Shown in pieces: positions 15,927-24,750 of a stretch of DNA of 42,373 bases (position 1 is its first letter; each line of letters opens with the position of its first letter). Source of the DNA: CAZNLL01 sp964573885. Lineage in GTDB: Bacteria > Desulfobacterota > DSM-4660 > Desulfatiglandales > Desulfatiglandaceae. The stretch covers positions 1 to 42,373 of the forward strand of contig CAZNLL010000018.1 in the NCBI GenBank assembly GCA_964573885.1. Reading direction: 5' to 3'. The translations under genes were made by a program, and so were the position numbers. The notes beneath the pieces are model-generated. The model was not told where the DNA came from, made no database searches, and saw only the letters and a program-made list of their open reading frames with translations.

Positions 15927-16445
15927 CTAGGCCTCCCCCAAGGGAAAAACCGCCTGCCCTTGATCAGGAAGGGCCTCCAAAAGCTGGGCCATGGTCCTCG
16001 CCATAAGGGGATGCACCTCCTCCGGGGCGAGTTCAACCATAGGGGCAAGTACAAACCGCCTCAAGTGCATCAGGGGATGGGGGATCTCGAGATCCGCTTC
16101 ACGGATTACTCGGCCTTTAAAAAGGAGGATATCCAGGTCAATGACCCGGGAATCCCACCTTTTTTTTCTCTCCCTGCCCATAGCCGTTTCAATGGCCAGG
16201 AGGGCCTGCAAAAAGGCCTGGGCGTCCATGTCCGTACGAAGGCATATCACGCCGTTGACATACCAGTCCTGGTCTTCGACGCCCACCGGTTCCGTACGGT
16301 AGAACCGGGACCGATTTGTAACATCGCATCCGGGAAGCCCGTCCACGGCATCAATGGCCTTGAGGCAGTTTTCCATCCTATGGCCCAGGTTGGATCCCAC
16401 CCCCACATAGACCCTGCTGGCTGATCCCGGCAGTCCTTCCCCCAT
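15927..16445 (-). CDS. folK: 6-hydroxymethyl-7,8-dihydropterin pyrophosphokinase
   Basis: A 172-residue HPPK of the folate pathway, transferring pyrophosphate from ATP to hydroxymethyldihydropterin. Diagnostic segments are VYVGVGSNLGHRMEN near the N-terminus, SRFYRTEPVG, and KKRWDSRVIDLDILLF, the ATP- and pterin-binding signature. HPLMHLRRFVLAPMVELAP closes the domain. The start directly abuts the dapL stop (TAGATG). The N-terminus carries about ten extra residues compared with most HPPKs. Confidence 0.93.
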   Translation of the reverse strand: MGEGLPGSASRVYVGVGSNLGHRMENCLKAIDAVDGLPGCDVTNRSRFYRTEPVGVEDQDWYVNGVICLRTDMDAQAFLQALLAIETAMGRERKKRWDSRVIDLDILLFKGRVIREADLEIPHPLMHLRRFVLAPMVELAPEEVHPLMARTMAQLLEALPDQGQAVFPLGEA

Positions 16446-17615
16446 CTAGAGTCCCAAGCCTCTTATTCGTTCAATGGCCTCGGATAGCCTTTCTTTACCC
16501 TGGGTCAGGGCGATCCTGAAATATCCCTCGCCCGGCGCCCCGAAGCCGTTGCCCGGGGTGACCACCACACCGGCCTCCTCCAGGACGCGGGCGGCAAATT
16601 GGGTGGAGGTGTGGCCTTTGGGGACTTCCACCCACAGGTAGAAAGTGGCTTTGGGTGAACTGAGTGAGAATCCTGCATCCTTGAGGCCCTTAACCATCAG
16701 GTCCCTCCGATCCGTATAAGTCTGAACCATCTCCCTTACGCAGGACTGATCCCCCGTGATAGCCTCCACGCCGGCCATCTGGACGGCCTGAAACACCCCG
16801 GAATCAATATTACTCTTGACTGCGCCCAGGCCCTGGATGGCCTCCCTGTTGCCCGCGGCAAACCCGATTCGCCACCCTGTCATGTTATAGGTCTTGGAAA
16901 GGGAGTGAAATTCAAGGCCCACCTCCTTGGCCCGGGGCGCTTCCAGAAAGCTGTGAGGCTGGTAACCGTCAAAGGCCATTTCCGTGTAGGCCGCATCGTG
17001 GCACACCAATAGGTCGTGGGCCTGTGCAAAGGCTACAATTTCTTTGAAAAACGCCGGCTCAGCCACCGCAGACGTGGGGTTGTTGGGATAGTTGATGAAC
17101 ATCACCCGGGCCCTGGAGGCCGTCTCCGCAGGAATAGCGCCGAGGTCCGGTAAGAAGTCGTTTTCTTTCAACAGGGGCATGAAAAAGGATTCCCCGCCCG
17201 CGAAGAGGGTGGAGATATGGTATACGGGGTATGCCGGCGTGGGCACAAGGGCCACGTCTCCTGGATTCACAAAGGCCAGGGGGAAATGGGCGATCCCCTC
17301 TTTGCTCCCTATAAGGGAGACCACTTCCTCTTCCGGATCCAGGGAGACGCCGAACCTCTCTCCGTACCAGCGGGCCACCGTTTCCTTGAAATCGCCCATT
17401 CCCGAGTAGGAAGGATACCGATGGGTGAGGGGATCCTCCACCGCCTTCTTCAAGGCCTCTATAATATGGCGGGGTGTGGGAAGATCCGGATCCCCCACGC
17501 CCAAATCGATGATATCAACCCCCCGGGCCATCACCTCCGCCTTTTTGCGATCAATCTCTTTGAAAAGGTAGGGAGGCAATTTCTTTAACCTTTCCGCTCT
17601 CTCAAACCTCTGCAT
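16446..17615 (-). CDS. dapL: LL-diaminopimelate aminotransferase
   Basis: A 389-residue class I/II PLP aminotransferase. The PLP-binding Lys is K241 in SLSKTYNMTGWRIGF. Other marks are GVGDPDLPTP near 39-48, NYPNNPTSA near 175 and the C-terminal FRIALT. It converts tetrahydrodipicolinate directly to LL-diaminopimelate with glutamate, bypassing the acylated intermediates. Position in the run lysA-dapF-dapA-dapB supports DapL rather than another aminotransferase. The start at 17615 begins MQRFERAERL, standard for this group. The 79 bases to dapB hold no gene. Confidence 0.9.
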   Translation of the reverse strand: MQRFERAERLKKLPPYLFKEIDRKKAEVMARGVDIIDLGVGDPDLPTPRHIIEALKKAVEDPLTHRYPSYSGMGDFKETVARWYGERFGVSLDPEEEVVSLIGSKEGIAHFPLAFVNPGDVALVPTPAYPVYHISTLFAGGESFFMPLLKENDFLPDLGAIPAETASRARVMFINYPNNPTSAVAEPAFFKEIVAFAQAHDLLVCHDAAYTEMAFDGYQPHSFLEAPRAKEVGLEFHSLSKTYNMTGWRIGFAAGNREAIQGLGAVKSNIDSGVFQAVQMAGVEAITGDQSCVREMVQTYTDRRDLMVKGLKDAGFSLSSPKATFYLWVEVPKGHTSTQFAARVLEEAGVVVTPGNGFGAPGEGYFRIALTQGKERLSEAIERIRGLGL

Positions 17616-17694
17616 ACAGACCTCGTTACTGGAATCACCACCGCATGGATGACGGCATTCCTCACCTCGCGTTACACAGACCCTGTGACCGGCC

Positions 17695-18504
17695 TCAGTC
17701 CCCTTTCAATCCCAGCACATCTTGCATGTCATAGAGGCCCTTGGGCTGGTTGCCCACCCAGAGTGCCGCCCTTACCGCACCCCGGGCGAAATTATCCCGG
17801 TTATGGGCCCGGTGGGTCAGTTCCAACCGCTCCCCGATACCACCAAACATCACTGTATGTTCCCCGGTGATATCCCCTGCACGCCACGTCTGGATGCCGA
17901 TTTCATCGTCGCTCCTCTCCCCGATCATGCCCTTACGCTCATATACACCCACCTTGCCAAGGTCACGGTTGGTTGCCTCCGCCAGGATCTGGGCGAGGCG
18001 CATGGCCGTACCGCTGGGGGCGTCCTTTTTCATCCTGTGGTGGGCCTCCAGGATTTCCAGGTCGTAATCTCTGCCGAGGATCCGGGCCATTTCTCCCGCA
18101 ATCTTGAACATCACGTTAACGCCCACGCTCATATTGGGGGCCAGGACGCATCTGATTTTCCCGGCCAGTCTCTGGATTTCCTCCAGGTTCTCCCCGGTGA
18201 TTCCGGTGGTTCCAATGACCATATCCAGTCCCTTGGAGACCGCGGTCCGCATGTTGGCGAGGGTTGCCTCTGGGGTGGTAAAATCGATGAGCACCTCGCC
18301 CTGATCCGCCAGCTCCTCAAGGGAGCCGGCGATCTGAACGCCCAATGCCCCCAGTCCGGCCACCTGACCGGCATCCTGGTTCACACAGGGGTGATCGGCA
18401 CGTTCAAAGGCCCCGGCCAGGGCTGTTTCCTTATTCTGGTGGACCATGGATATGATCCTCTGGCCCATCCGGCCCGCCGCACCAGCCACAATCGTCTTGA
18501 CCAT
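17695..18504 (-). CDS. dapB: 4-hydroxy-tetrahydrodipicolinate reductase
   Basis: A 269-residue enzyme that reduces hydroxytetrahydrodipicolinate to tetrahydrodipicolinate with NAD(P)H. GAAGRMG at residues 8-14 binds the nucleotide. IDFTTPEAT and GTTG follow, and EAHHRMKKDAPSGTA contains the catalytic His pair and Lys with the substrate-binding loop. Length is normal. It is followed downstream by dapL, the next step of the pathway. Confidence 0.95.
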   Translation of the reverse strand: MVKTIVAGAAGRMGQRIISMVHQNKETALAGAFERADHPCVNQDAGQVAGLGALGVQIAGSLEELADQGEVLIDFTTPEATLANMRTAVSKGLDMVIGTTGITGENLEEIQRLAGKIRCVLAPNMSVGVNVMFKIAGEMARILGRDYDLEILEAHHRMKKDAPSGTAMRLAQILAEATNRDLGKVGVYERKGMIGERSDDEIGIQTWRAGDITGEHTVMFGGIGERLELTHRAHNRDNFARGAVRAALWVGNQPKGLYDMQDVLGLKGD

Positions 18505-18583
18505 ATCTCCCCCTCCCTCGCTGTTCTTGACCCTGCGGTCGGGTTCCTTAGAAAGGGATGCCCGGCTGCAGGGGATCTTTGTA

Positions 18584-19456
18584 TTAAATCAGACCGAATG
18601 CCTCAAGGTCCTTTTTAAGCCTTTCCCGGTTCACGGAGGACATCCGGGCCAGGGGAAGCCGCAGCTCTTCCTGGATCTTGCCCATAAGGGCCAGGGATGT
18701 CTTCACAGGGACCGGATTGGTCTCATAAAACATGGCCTGGCACAGGGGAAAGAGTTTGTAAAAAAGTTCCTGGGCCTTTTGGATATTGCCTTGCTCCCAG
18801 GCCGCCAACATATCGGATGTATCCCTGGGTACAATGTTGGCCACCACCGAAACGACGCCTTTGCCCCCGACAGAAAGGACCGGGAGGGTCACATTATCGT
18901 CCCCGGAAAGGAGTGTAATCTTGTCGCCCGCCAGTCTCACGATTTCCGCCATCTGGGCAAGGTTGCCCGAGGCCTCCTTAATGGCCACCACCTCTGAGAG
19001 CTCCGCCAGGCGAGCGACCGTCTCAGGGAGCATATTGACACTCGTCCTGCCCGGGACATTATAGAGGACCTGAGGCAGGCTCACGGCCTCGGCAATGGCC
19101 TTAAAGTGCTGGTAAAGTCCTTCCTGGGTGGGCTTGTTATAATAGGGGGTCACCTGGAGGCTCGCGTCTGCGCCGGCCTTTTTGGCATGCCCGGTGAGTT
19201 CAATGGCCTCGTTGGTGCTGTTGCCACCGGTTCCGGCAATCACAGGCACCCGCCCTTTGACCGTTTCTACGGCGATATCGATCACGCGGTTGTGCTCTTC
19301 CACGTTCAGGGTGGCGGATTCGCCCGTGGTCCCGCAGGGCACAATGGCATTTGTTCCATTTTCGATCTGGAATTCGATGAGCTGGCGGAAGACTTCCTCA
19401 TCCACCTTGCCGTCCTTAAAGGGGGTTACAATGGCGACTATCGATCCTTTAAACAT
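18584..19456 (-). CDS. dapA: 4-hydroxy-tetrahydrodipicolinate synthase
   Basis: A 290-residue TIM-barrel lyase condensing pyruvate with aspartate semialdehyde. GTTGESATL is at 42-50, Tyr132 in LYNVPGRT and the Schiff-base Lys160 in VAIKEASG are in the expected places. The ATG at 19456 is chosen because AGGAGG lies 5 bases before it; a TTG 15 bases upstream would start within that ribosome site. Feedback control by lysine cannot be judged from sequence alone. Confidence 0.95.
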   Translation of the reverse strand: MFKGSIVAIVTPFKDGKVDEEVFRQLIEFQIENGTNAIVPCGTTGESATLNVEEHNRVIDIAVETVKGRVPVIAGTGGNSTNEAIELTGHAKKAGADASLQVTPYYNKPTQEGLYQHFKAIAEAVSLPQVLYNVPGRTSVNMLPETVARLAELSEVVAIKEASGNLAQMAEIVRLAGDKITLLSGDDNVTLPVLSVGGKGVVSVVANIVPRDTSDMLAAWEQGNIQKAQELFYKLFPLCQAMFYETNPVPVKTSLALMGKIQEELRLPLARMSSVNRERLKKDLEAFGLI

Positions 19457-19522
19457 GACAACCTCCTTCAATTCCTTTTGAAAGGTTAACCGCCCGCCGG
19501 ACTCAAAAACCCTGTGTCCGGC

Positions 19523-20338
19523 TCATAACCCTTCTTGGTTGAGTTGGGCCTGGTAAACGATGGAGGTGTTCCCTTCGAGCCAAATCCGCTCGAAGGCCTC
19601 CCCCTGCCTCTGGAAATGTACGGTGAGGGTCTCTCCTCCCCTGGTCCTGACCTTGACCGGTGAAGGCATCCCCTCCCGGATGGAGGCCACGAGGGCACAG
19701 GCGATGGCCCCTGTGCCGCAAGCCAGGGTCTCCCCCTCTACGCCCCTTTCATAGGTCCGGACATCAAGGCGGTCGGCACCGACCCGGGTCATGAAATCGG
19801 CGTTTGTCCCCTCTGGGGCGAACAGGGCATGATAACGGATCTCTTTCCCCTGTTCCTCCACCGGGTGATCCGCAAGATGACCCACCCGGACCACCACATG
19901 GGGGACCCCCGTATTAATAAAATCGACGCTCATCCATCCCTCCCGGGCGGTAAGCTTCACATCCGTAGAAAGGTCACCGGCCCCGGGCATGAGGATCTTG
20001 ACCACCCGGCCCTTCACTTCTGCTGAAACAGGCCCGGCCAGGGTTTCAAAGGTCATCTTCGGACCTGCTATCCCCTTTAAGTAGGCGAAACGGGAGACAC
20101 AGCGTCCTCCGTTGCCGCACATTTCCACCTCCCCTCCGTCGGCGTTGAAAAAGCGCCAGCCGAAATCATATTGATTGGACTTCACCACAAAAATCACGCC
20201 GTCAGCGCCCACAGACTCCCGGCGCCTGCAAGCCCGCTTGACCAGGGCCCCCATGTCTTGGTCCTCGACTTGGCCTTGCCGGTTGTCGATCAGGATAAAG
20301 TCGTTTCCACTTCCGTTCATTTTCCAAAATTCCAGCAT
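19523..20338 (-). CDS. dapF: Diaminopimelate epimerase
   Basis: A 271-residue two-domain epimerase converting LL- to meso-diaminopimelate. MNGSGNDFILID near the start, the first catalytic Cys in MCGNGGRC and the second in ACGTGAIACAL are intact. The ATG at 20338 is 5 bases after the lysA stop; an in-frame TTG at 20350 overlapping lysA is less likely. Gene order lysA-dapF-dapA-dapB runs against the order of reactions but is common in this lineage. Confidence 0.95.
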   Translation of the reverse strand: MLEFWKMNGSGNDFILIDNRQGQVEDQDMGALVKRACRRRESVGADGVIFVVKSNQYDFGWRFFNADGGEVEMCGNGGRCVSRFAYLKGIAGPKMTFETLAGPVSAEVKGRVVKILMPGAGDLSTDVKLTAREGWMSVDFINTGVPHVVVRVGHLADHPVEEQGKEIRYHALFAPEGTNADFMTRVGADRLDVRTYERGVEGETLACGTGAIACALVASIREGMPSPVKVRTRGGETLTVHFQRQGEAFERIWLEGNTSIVYQAQLNQEGL

Positions 20339-20343
20339 GCCCT

Positions 20344-21606
20344 TTAACAATCCCTTAAGAAATCGGGGATCGTCTCCCCCTTTATGAGATCTTGGAAGGT
20401 CTCTCGTTCCCGGATTACATAAAAGCGGTCTCCTTTGACCATCACCTCGCAGACCCGGGGACGGGAATTATAATTTGAGGACATGCTGAACCCGTAGGCC
20501 CCGGCACTCATGATAGCTATGAGTTCGCCGGGTTCTGCCTGCTCCACATCCCTCTCCCTTGCCAGAAAATCCCCGGACTCGCATATGGGTCCCACAATGT
20601 CTGCTTTGACCCGCTCACGGCCCGAGATCCTACAAGGTTGAATGCCGTGGTAGGAATTGTAAAGGGCCGGCCGCATGAGGTCATTCATGGCCGCATCCAC
20701 AATAATGAAGGTCTTCTCCCCTGAAGATTTCACGTAGACCACCTTTGTCACCAGGATGCCCGCATTCCCCATAATCACACGGCCCGGTTCCAAGATCAGG
20801 GTTAAATCCGTGCCGGCCAGCTCTTCGCCGATGGCTGCAGCGTATTCCTGGGGATGAGGAGGCGTCTCTTGGTCGTAGGTGATCCCCAGCCCTCCTCCCA
20901 GGTCCATGTAAGCGATCCGAAGCCCTTCGGCCTCCAAGCCCTTGATCATTTCGAGGAGCCTTTTCAAGGCGTCCACAAAGGGGCTCACCTGGGTCACCTG
21001 AGACCCGATATGGCAGGAGACCCCGCAAGGGTCCAGGTTTTCAAGACGGGCCGCCAGGGCGTATTGGCCGGGTGCCTCCTGGATGTCAATACCGAACTTA
21101 TTCTCCTTAAGACCCGTTGAGATATAGGGATGGGTCCGGGGATCTACATCGGGATTGACCCGCAATGCCACTCTCGCCCGTTTCCCTAGCTTGCCGGCTG
21201 CTTCGTCGAGCCTCAAGATCTCCTGGGTGGATTCCACATTGAACATAAGAATATCCGACTCCAGGGCATAGGACAAGTCTCCCAAGTCCTTCCCCACTCC
21301 CGAAAAAACGATTTTTCCCGGGTCCACCCCCGCCTTGAGGGCCCGGTAGAGTTCCCCGGCGGATACGATATCCACGCCACCTCCTTGCCTGGCGAAGAGG
21401 CGGAGAATGGCCAGGTTGGAATTAGACTTCATGGAGAAACACGTCAGGTGCCTTATGTCGTCAAAGGCCCGGTCAAAGGCATGAAAGTGCTGGTTCAGGG
21501 TTGCGTGGGAATAAAGATAAAAGGGGGTTCCCACCTCACGGGCGATCCCGGCAATGGGAACGTCCTCACAGAAAAGTTCTTGGTCTATGTAATGAAAATG
21601 ATGCAC
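20344..21606 (-). CDS. lysA: Diaminopimelate decarboxylase
   Basis: A 420-residue fold-III PLP enzyme making L-lysine from meso-diaminopimelate. The PLP Lys is K60 in FSMKSNSNLAIL. Further marks are the Gly-rich loop in YMDLGGGLGITY, PGRVIMGNAG, CESGDFLA with the catalytic Cys, and GAYGFSMSSNYNSRPR near the C-terminus. Length and start (MHHFHYIDQELFCE) are typical. It is the first lysine gene after the lipoprotein. Confidence 0.95.
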   Translation of the reverse strand: MHHFHYIDQELFCEDVPIAGIAREVGTPFYLYSHATLNQHFHAFDRAFDDIRHLTCFSMKSNSNLAILRLFARQGGGVDIVSAGELYRALKAGVDPGKIVFSGVGKDLGDLSYALESDILMFNVESTQEILRLDEAAGKLGKRARVALRVNPDVDPRTHPYISTGLKENKFGIDIQEAPGQYALAARLENLDPCGVSCHIGSQVTQVSPFVDALKRLLEMIKGLEAEGLRIAYMDLGGGLGITYDQETPPHPQEYAAAIGEELAGTDLTLILEPGRVIMGNAGILVTKVVYVKSSGEKTFIIVDAAMNDLMRPALYNSYHGIQPCRISGRERVKADIVGPICESGDFLARERDVEQAEPGELIAIMSAGAYGFSMSSNYNSRPRVCEVMVKGDRFYVIRERETFQDLIKGETIPDFLRDC

Positions 21607-21669
21607 AGCTTCCTTCTACCCCCAGGCCCGGGAGGAGGGTCTAAAGGACCGCAAGGCCATTTCGCGGCC

Positions 21670-22116
21670 CTAAGACGGCCCGGGCACCCTCAATTGAACC
21701 CTGTTAGAAGGCGGTCCCGGTTCACCACCTTTCCCCAGGAGATGGACCTTAAGGAAGTAAAGTCCCTCCTTTTCCACCCCGGGCACTTCGCAATGAAACC
21801 GCTCTGCGGTGATCACACCCGCCCCCACTTCCTTAAAATCCTTGTAGGTAATTGGACATCCTTCGCAGGGCGCGTCCTCCAGCGGATAGCTTGCAAAATA
21901 GATCCGAGCCCCAGTGACCGTAGTCTTAATATCCCGCCCGCGGGCTCCAACAGCACGGCCGTCGAGCACGACCCGGCCCTGCTGCCAGGAGGCCCTCAGC
22001 CCTTCCACCCTAAGGGAAGGCGCCTCTTGGGGCAGAGAGGGTGGCCCCTTTTTCCCACAGGCAAAAAGGGTGAGAAAAGCGAGGGCCATGATCCCTAAGA
22101 GAGTCTTGATCCTCAA
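21670..22116 (-). CDS. Small lipoprotein, LptM-like N-terminus
   Basis: A 148-residue lipoprotein. The signal ends LFACGKKGPPSLP, with the modified Cys near residue 20 and the CGKKGP motif seen in LptM/YifL-type lipoproteins encoded next to lysA or dapF in many proteobacteria. The remaining part is a single beta-rich domain that looks fibronectin-III-like (GVEKEGLYFLKVHLLGKGG...PSNRVQLRV), longer than true LptM, with two Cys (PCEGC) in the middle. Its ATG overlaps the argH stop (ATGA). Function is not known; the lysA neighbourhood suggests an envelope role. Confidence 0.75.
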   Translation of the reverse strand: MRIKTLLGIMALAFLTLFACGKKGPPSLPQEAPSLRVEGLRASWQQGRVVLDGRAVGARGRDIKTTVTGARIYFASYPLEDAPCEGCPITYKDFKEVGAGVITAERFHCEVPGVEKEGLYFLKVHLLGKGGEPGPPSNRVQLRVPGPS

Positions 22117-23492
22117 AGCCCAAGCTCCTCTTTGGCCTTGTCAATGCTCTTCTTGACCCTCTCCGGTGCTGTGCCGCCGGCGATATTCCTTCGCCCCACG
22201 GATAAATCCGGATCGAGCCATCCGAAAACATCTTCTTCAATGCGTCTTTCAAAACCCTTCATCTCATCCAGGGTAAGCTCGTGGAGTTCCCGGTTCCCTT
22301 CCAGGCAAAAGAGGACCATTTTCCCTACCACCCCGTGGGCCTGTCGAAAGGTCATCCCTTTCCCCACCAGGTAATCGGCCAGGTCCGTGGCGACCAGATA
22401 CCCTTTCCGGGTGCATGCCCTCAACCGATCCTCCTTAAAAGATATCCCACCCAGAAGCCGGGCCATCACCTTGAGGCACAATTCCACCGTGTCTGCGGCG
22501 TCAAAGAGGGCCTCCTTGTCCTCCTGGAGGTCCTTGTTATAGGTGAGGGGCAGGCCTTTCAAGGTGGTGAAAAGAGAGATGAGATGGCCGTAAATCCGGC
22601 CCGTCTTCCCCCTGATCAGTTCCGGGATGTCCGGGTTCTTTTTTTGGGGCATAATGCTGCTGCCCGTGCAGAAGGCATCGGGGATGTCCACAAATCCGAA
22701 CTCCTGGCTGGACCAGATCACCAGTTCCTCGCTCAGCCGACTCAGATGCATCATCAGGACGGAGGCGTTGTAAAGAAAATCCAGGACAAAATCCCGGTCG
22801 CTCACTGCATCCATACTGTTCTGAGATACCCTCTCAAAACCCAATTCCTGGGCCACCATGTCCCGGTCCAGATCAAAGGTGGATCCTGCCAGGGCCGCAC
22901 TTCCCAAGGGGAGGACATTCACCCACCTCAGGCTGTCCCTGAAGTGTGCTTTGTCTCTCTTCAACATTTCGAAGTAGGCCATCAGGTGATGGGCCAGGAG
23001 CACGGGTTGAGCCCGTTGCAAATGGGTATAGCCCGGCATGATCACGTGAAAGTTCTTTTCCGCCAGGGTGATCAGGGCCTTCTGCATGTCCTCGATCAGT
23101 GCCGCTACGCGACCGACCGCATCCCTCACGTAAAGTCTCACATCCAGGGCCACCTGGTCATTGCGGCTTCTTCCCGTATGGAGCTTTTCCCCGGCCGGCC
23201 CCACCTTCTCCACCACGGCCTTTTCTATTAGGGTGTGGATATCCTCGTAGTCCTCATCTGAAGAAAAGCCCCCTCTCTCAAGCTCTCGCCTTATCTCCCC
23301 CAAGGCCTCCAGGATTTGGGAGGCCTCCTCCTCTCCAATGATTTTTTGTTTCGCCAGCATCTTGCAGTGGGCCAGACTGCCCTCCACGTCCTGGGCATAA
23401 AGGCGACGGTCAAAGGGGATTGATGCGTTGAACCGGTTTACCAGGTCATCGGTTTCCTCACGGAAGCGGCCGCCCCAGACTTTTTGACTCAT
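22113..23492 (-). CDS. argH: Argininosuccinate lyase
   Basis: A 459-residue member of the fumarase/aspartase superfamily that releases arginine and fumarate. Marks are WGGRFREET at the start, HTGRSRNDQVALDVRL, THLQRAQPVLLAHH and the signature GSSIMPQKKNPD with the mobile catalytic Ser. The ATG at 23492 has AAGGA upstream and begins MSQKVWGGRF; the ATG at 23513, overlapping the argG stop, is an alternative. Confidence 0.95.
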   Translation of the reverse strand: MSQKVWGGRFREETDDLVNRFNASIPFDRRLYAQDVEGSLAHCKMLAKQKIIGEEEASQILEALGEIRRELERGGFSSDEDYEDIHTLIEKAVVEKVGPAGEKLHTGRSRNDQVALDVRLYVRDAVGRVAALIEDMQKALITLAEKNFHVIMPGYTHLQRAQPVLLAHHLMAYFEMLKRDKAHFRDSLRWVNVLPLGSAALAGSTFDLDRDMVAQELGFERVSQNSMDAVSDRDFVLDFLYNASVLMMHLSRLSEELVIWSSQEFGFVDIPDAFCTGSSIMPQKKNPDIPELIRGKTGRIYGHLISLFTTLKGLPLTYNKDLQEDKEALFDAADTVELCLKVMARLLGGISFKEDRLRACTRKGYLVATDLADYLVGKGMTFRQAHGVVGKMVLFCLEGNRELHELTLDEMKGFERRIEEDVFGWLDPDLSVGRRNIAGGTAPERVKKSIDKAKEELGL

Positions 23493-23509
23493 GGGCTCAT
23501 CCTTTCCTG

Positions 23510-24730
23510 TCATACAGGGCTTTTACGGCCCTTTTCCAGCAAGCGGGCGATCTTCAGGCGAAGACCGTTCAGCCTGATAAAGCCCTCCGCATCCTTTTGG
23601 TCATAAACCTCATCGCCTTCAAAAGTGGCGAACTCCGGATCATAGAGAGTGAGTTCTGATTTTCTGCCCGAGACCGTACAATTGCCTTTGTAAAGCTTCA
23701 GGCGCACCAGACCGCACACGTTCTTCTGGGTCTCGTCCACCATGCCCTGAAGCATTCTCCGCTCCGGGGAAAACCAGTATCCGTAGTAAGCCATCTCCGC
23801 GTATCTGGGAATCAGCCCGTCCCGGATATGCATCACCTCCCGGTCCATGGTGATGGACTCTATGGCCCTGTGGGCAACCCGGAGGACGGTCCCCCCCGGG
23901 GTCTCATAGACCCCTCTGGACTTCATGCCCACGTACCGGTTTTCCACCATATCCACCCGGCCTATCCCGTTGCGACCGGCCAGTTCGTTCAAGAAGGCCA
24001 GGAGGTGATCCGGGGCCATGGTTTGTCCATTAACCGCCACAGGATCCCCGGCCCGGTACTCGATTTCAATCCACGTGGGCTCATCAGGCGCCTTTTCAGG
24101 AGGCACAGTGAGGACAAACATATCTTCCGGCGGTTCTTGCCAGGTATCCTCAAGGATTCCTCCCTCAAAGCTGATATGGAGGAGGTTGCGATCGCTGGAG
24201 TAAGGCTTTTCTTTGCTCACGGGCACGGGTATATCATGGGCCTTGGCATAACCCATCAGGTCTTCCCGGCCCTTAAAGGTCCACTCACGCCAGGGGGCTA
24301 TGATCCGAAGCCCGGGATCCAGGGCCATATAGGCCAACTCGAACCGCACCTGATCGTTTCCCTTTCCTGTGGCCCCGTGGCAGACCGCGTCAGCACCCGT
24401 CTTTGCCGCCGCTTTCACCTGGCCCCTGGCGATCAGGGGTCTTGCCAGGGAGGTCCCAAGCAGGTAGGAGGACTCATAAATGGCATTGGCCCTCATGGCC
24501 GGCCACACGAAATCCCGAACAAAGCTCTCTTTAAGGTCCTCTACGATGACCTCCTCGGCCCCGGTACGAAGGGCCTTCTCTCTGAGGCCTTCAATCTCTT
24601 CACCCTGGCCCACGTCTGCGGCATAGGCCACGACAGGGCACTGATAGGTTTCCCTGAGCCAGTGGAGGATGACCGAGGTATCCAAGCCCCCGGAATAGGC
24701 CAAAACAATCTTTTTTATCCCTTTGCCCAA
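23510..24730 (-). CDS. argG: Argininosuccinate synthase
   Basis: A 406-residue enzyme joining citrulline and aspartate with ATP. The N-type PP-loop AYSGGLDTSV is near residue 11, with DVGQGEE, GKGNDQVRFE and GIGRVDMVENR later on. It begins 20 bases after argD with no argF between, although it needs citrulline made by ArgF. Confidence 0.95.
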   Translation of the reverse strand: MGKGIKKIVLAYSGGLDTSVILHWLRETYQCPVVAYAADVGQGEEIEGLREKALRTGAEEVIVEDLKESFVRDFVWPAMRANAIYESSYLLGTSLARPLIARGQVKAAAKTGADAVCHGATGKGNDQVRFELAYMALDPGLRIIAPWREWTFKGREDLMGYAKAHDIPVPVSKEKPYSSDRNLLHISFEGGILEDTWQEPPEDMFVLTVPPEKAPDEPTWIEIEYRAGDPVAVNGQTMAPDHLLAFLNELAGRNGIGRVDMVENRYVGMKSRGVYETPGGTVLRVAHRAIESITMDREVMHIRDGLIPRYAEMAYYGYWFSPERRMLQGMVDETQKNVCGLVRLKLYKGNCTVSGRKSELTLYDPEFATFEGDEVYDQKDAEGFIRLNGLRLKIARLLEKGRKSPV

Positions 24731-24750
24731 TGCGCCTTCTCCTTGTTCGA

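Noticed and set aside
22281..23231. 316-residue antisense frame opposite argH
   Set aside because: The protein shows no family motif and the sense gene is certain. The same reasoning removes the long frames opposite argG, dapB, the permease and the dehydratase.
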